From contig DAOUQS010000089.1 of NCBI GenBank assembly GCA_030625465.1, positions 1 to 7,713 of the forward strand: a DNA stretch of 7,713 nt. Direction: 5' to 3'. The position numbers were made by a program, and so were the translations under genes. Below the pieces are notes generated by a model, which had not been told where the DNA came from, did not search any database, and saw only the letters and a program-made list of their open reading frames with translations. The DNA is from Amylibacter sp. GTDB lineage: Bacteria; Pseudomonadota; Alphaproteobacteria; Rhodobacterales; Rhodobacteraceae. Shown here piece by piece: positions 6,551 through 7,713 of this stretch. Within the stretch, counting starts at the first letter, position 1. Each line of letters opens with the position of its first letter.

Positions 6551-7480
6551 ATGTCTGAACATGATGAAGTTGTTATTGCCGCTTTAAAACATGCGCCCGG
6601 TTTTCAGGACGTGGATGCATGTGATTGTAAAATCACCCGGTTGGGTGGGCTGACAAATCTAGTGCATTTGGTGGAAATTGCCGACCGGCAGGTGATTGTC
6701 CGTATCCCGGGTGAGGGCACAGAGGAATATATTGATCGCGCGGTTGAAAAGCACAATGCGGATGCAGCGTACCGTGCGGGTGTCTCGGCGCAGGTTTTGT
6801 GGGCGGATGCCGATACCGGTGTGATGATTTCCGAGGCGGTACAGAACATTGAAACCATGTCAGCGGGGGCATTTAAATCCCGTGCGGGATCGTCCGCGCG
6901 CGCAGGGGCGGCGTTGGCAAAATTGCATGGCTCTGGCGAGGTTTTCAAGTTCCGCTTCGAGCTGTTTACGATGATCGACGATTACCTTGAAATACTTGCC
7001 GCCAAGGACGCGAAATTGCCCGAGGGCTATCACGCGATTGTCAAAGCGGCGGAACCGGTGAAGGCGGCTTTGGCTGCACATCCTGCCGTACTTGCGCCGT
7101 GTCATTGTGATCCATTATGCGAAAATTTTCTGGATGACGGTGAAAAGATGTGGATCATTGATTGGGAATATTCCGGCATGAATGACCCTTTGTGGGATCT
7201 GGGTGATCTGTCGGTTGAGGCGGATATGGATGTGTTGCAGGAAATGGAACTGATGCGTGCCTATTTCGGGGCAGCACCAACGCCAGCGCAACATGGCCGT
7301 GTGGTGATTTATAAAGCCATGTGTGATTTGCTTTGGACGCTTTGGGGCTTGATCCAGCATGCGGATGATAACCCGGCCGAGGATTTCTGGGCCTATGCAA
7401 CAGGCCGGTTTGAACGGTGCAAAGCCTTGATGAATGATCATAGCTTTGCTGTTCATATTGCGGCGGTAAAGGCGGGTTAG
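6551..7480 (+). CDS. Choline-kinase-like APH-fold phosphotransferase
   Basis: This 309-residue cytosolic protein has the aminoglycoside-phosphotransferase/choline-kinase fold. The N-lobe carries GGLTN (32-36), the nucleotide-loop pattern of choline/ethanolamine kinases, and a VIVRIPG strand (48-54), followed by E67, which may anchor the phosphate-binding residue. The C-lobe has the catalytic loop CHCDPLCEN (184-192) with D187 as likely base and N192 as metal ligand. It is followed by IDWEYSGMNDPLWDLG (203-218), where D204 takes the place of the metal-binding Asp of the DFG-like motif. Most relatives read HxD with Asn or Gly at x; a cysteine here is less usual. It begins nine bases after the FAD/GcvT enzyme and is probably co-translated with it. 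A substrate linked to methylated amines (choline, ethanolamine or a related alcohol) is inferred, not shown. Its stop overlaps the convergent hisN-like gene by four bases. Antibiotic resistance is unlikely given the choline-kinase motifs and context. Confidence 0.87.
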   Translation: MSEHDEVVIAALKHAPGFQDVDACDCKITRLGGLTNLVHLVEIADRQVIVRIPGEGTEEYIDRAVEKHNADAAYRAGVSAQVLWADADTGVMISEAVQNIETMSAGAFKSRAGSSARAGAALAKLHGSGEVFKFRFELFTMIDDYLEILAAKDAKLPEGYHAIVKAAEPVKAALAAHPAVLAPCHCDPLCENFLDDGEKMWIIDWEYSGMNDPLWDLGDLSVEADMDVLQEMELMRAYFGAAPTPAQHGRVVIYKAMCDLLWTLWGLIQHADDNPAEDFWAYATGRFERCKALMNDHSFAVHIAAVKAG

Positions 7481-7495
7481 GCCCCTAGTAACGCC
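7471..7495. terminator. Imperfect inverted repeat at the convergent gene junction
   Basis: GGCG (7471-7474) can pair with CGCC (7492-7495), and TTA with TAA inside it, leaving a two-base bulge and a loop containing TAGGCCCCTA. The structure straddles the overlapping stop codons of the phosphotransferase and the hisN-like gene. T tracts on either side are poor (AATATTT on the plus side, TTTA on the minus side). It is at best a weak bidirectional terminator. Confidence 0.22.
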
Positions 7496-7713
7496 AATAT
7501 TTCGGCGTGCAATTCCAGTGTTGCGGCAGTGATAACGCGCCCGTCGGATTGCAGGGTTAGGGGCGCACCGTGCCAGTCGGTGATTATGCCGCCTGCGGCT
7601 TCTATCAGTGCGACCAGCGGAAGATAGTCATAGGGTTCAAGATTGCAATCAACCACGGCATCGATGTTACCGCCGGCAACCATGGCATGGGGGTAGCAAT
7701 CATATGCCATGCG
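7477..7713 (-). CDS. hisN: Inositol-monophosphatase-family protein, probably histidinol-phosphatase, C-terminal fragment
   Basis: This is the last 78 codons of a minus-strand gene whose start lies right of the window. The fragment runs from RMAYDCYPHAMVAGG through NIDAVVDCNLEPYDYLPLVA and IEAAGGIITDWHGAPLTL to SDGRVITAA and a final helix. The PYDYLPLVALIEAAGG region is the C-terminal metal-site motif of Mg-dependent inositol-monophosphatase-type enzymes, with the Asp of PYD as ligand. The DCYPHAMVAGG start, TDWHGAPLTL and the SDGRV ending are what I know from the HisN histidinol-phosphatase branch, which removes phosphate from L-histidinol phosphate in histidine synthesis. The other half, with the first metal motifs, is outside the window, so a general inositol-phosphate phosphatase remains possible. 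The stop is TAA (reverse complement of 7477-7479), and it overlaps the convergent phosphotransferase gene by four bases. Confidence 0.78.
   Translation of the reverse strand, partial: RMAYDCYPHAMVAGGNIDAVVDCNLEPYDYLPLVALIEAAGGIITDWHGAPLTLQSDGRVITAATLELHAEILALLGA

Noticed and set aside
6551..7480. Aminoglycoside resistance kinase
   Set aside because: The fold is shared, but GGLTN and IDWEYSGMNDP are choline-kinase-type motifs, and the gene is coupled to a metabolic demethylase.
1..7713. tRNA, rRNA, CRISPR array, insertion sequence or prophage signs
   Set aside because: No tRNA-like cloverleaf, spaced repeats, transposase motifs or long terminal repeats were seen on reading both strands by eye.

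Overview
The window reads as an ordinary stretch of alphaproteobacterial chromosome. Base composition is moderate, close to balanced and slightly GC-rich by eye. The protein families fit a marine or soil alphaproteobacterium: a GcvT-fused flavin oxidoreductase next to a choline-kinase-like phosphotransferase, a YjbE-type TerC protein and a HisN-like phosphatase. The exact genus cannot be read from the sequence. Coding density is very high. There are no tRNA or rRNA genes, insertion sequences or CRISPR arrays.

Layout from left to right: (1) the 3' end of a class III aminotransferase on the plus strand. (2) A minus-strand pair, a TerC-family membrane protein followed by L-2-hydroxyglutarate oxidase (lhgO). 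The two overlap by four bases, and lhgO appears to start at TTG behind a perfect AGGAGG. (3) A divergent intergenic region around 2050-2250, carrying candidate promoters for both directions. (4) A plus-strand run: a SulP-family anion transporter with a C-terminal STAS domain, an 807-residue FAD-dependent oxidoreductase fused to a GcvT-type folate domain (dimethylglycine/sarcosine dehydrogenase class), and a choline-kinase-like APH-fold phosphotransferase. (5) The 3' end of a minus-strand inositol-monophosphatase-family gene, probably histidinol-phosphatase (hisN), cut by the right edge. Both convergent junctions overlap at their stop codons, by 6 and 4 bases.

Functionally, lhgO returns L-2-hydroxyglutarate to 2-oxoglutarate and passes electrons to the respiratory chain. 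The oxidoreductase/GcvT fusion probably demethylates a small N-methylated amine or amino acid and passes the one-carbon unit to tetrahydrofolate. The phosphotransferase starts nine bases behind it and probably acts in the same pathway, on a small amino-alcohol or related substrate. The role of the SulP transporter in that run is not evident: it lies about 90 bases upstream with a small hairpin in between.

I found no clearly new system. The points most worth a second look are the oxidoreductase/kinase pair, the TTG-started overlap of terC and lhgO, the uncertain SulP start, and the compact convergent gene ends, one of which has a hairpin within the final codons of lhgO.
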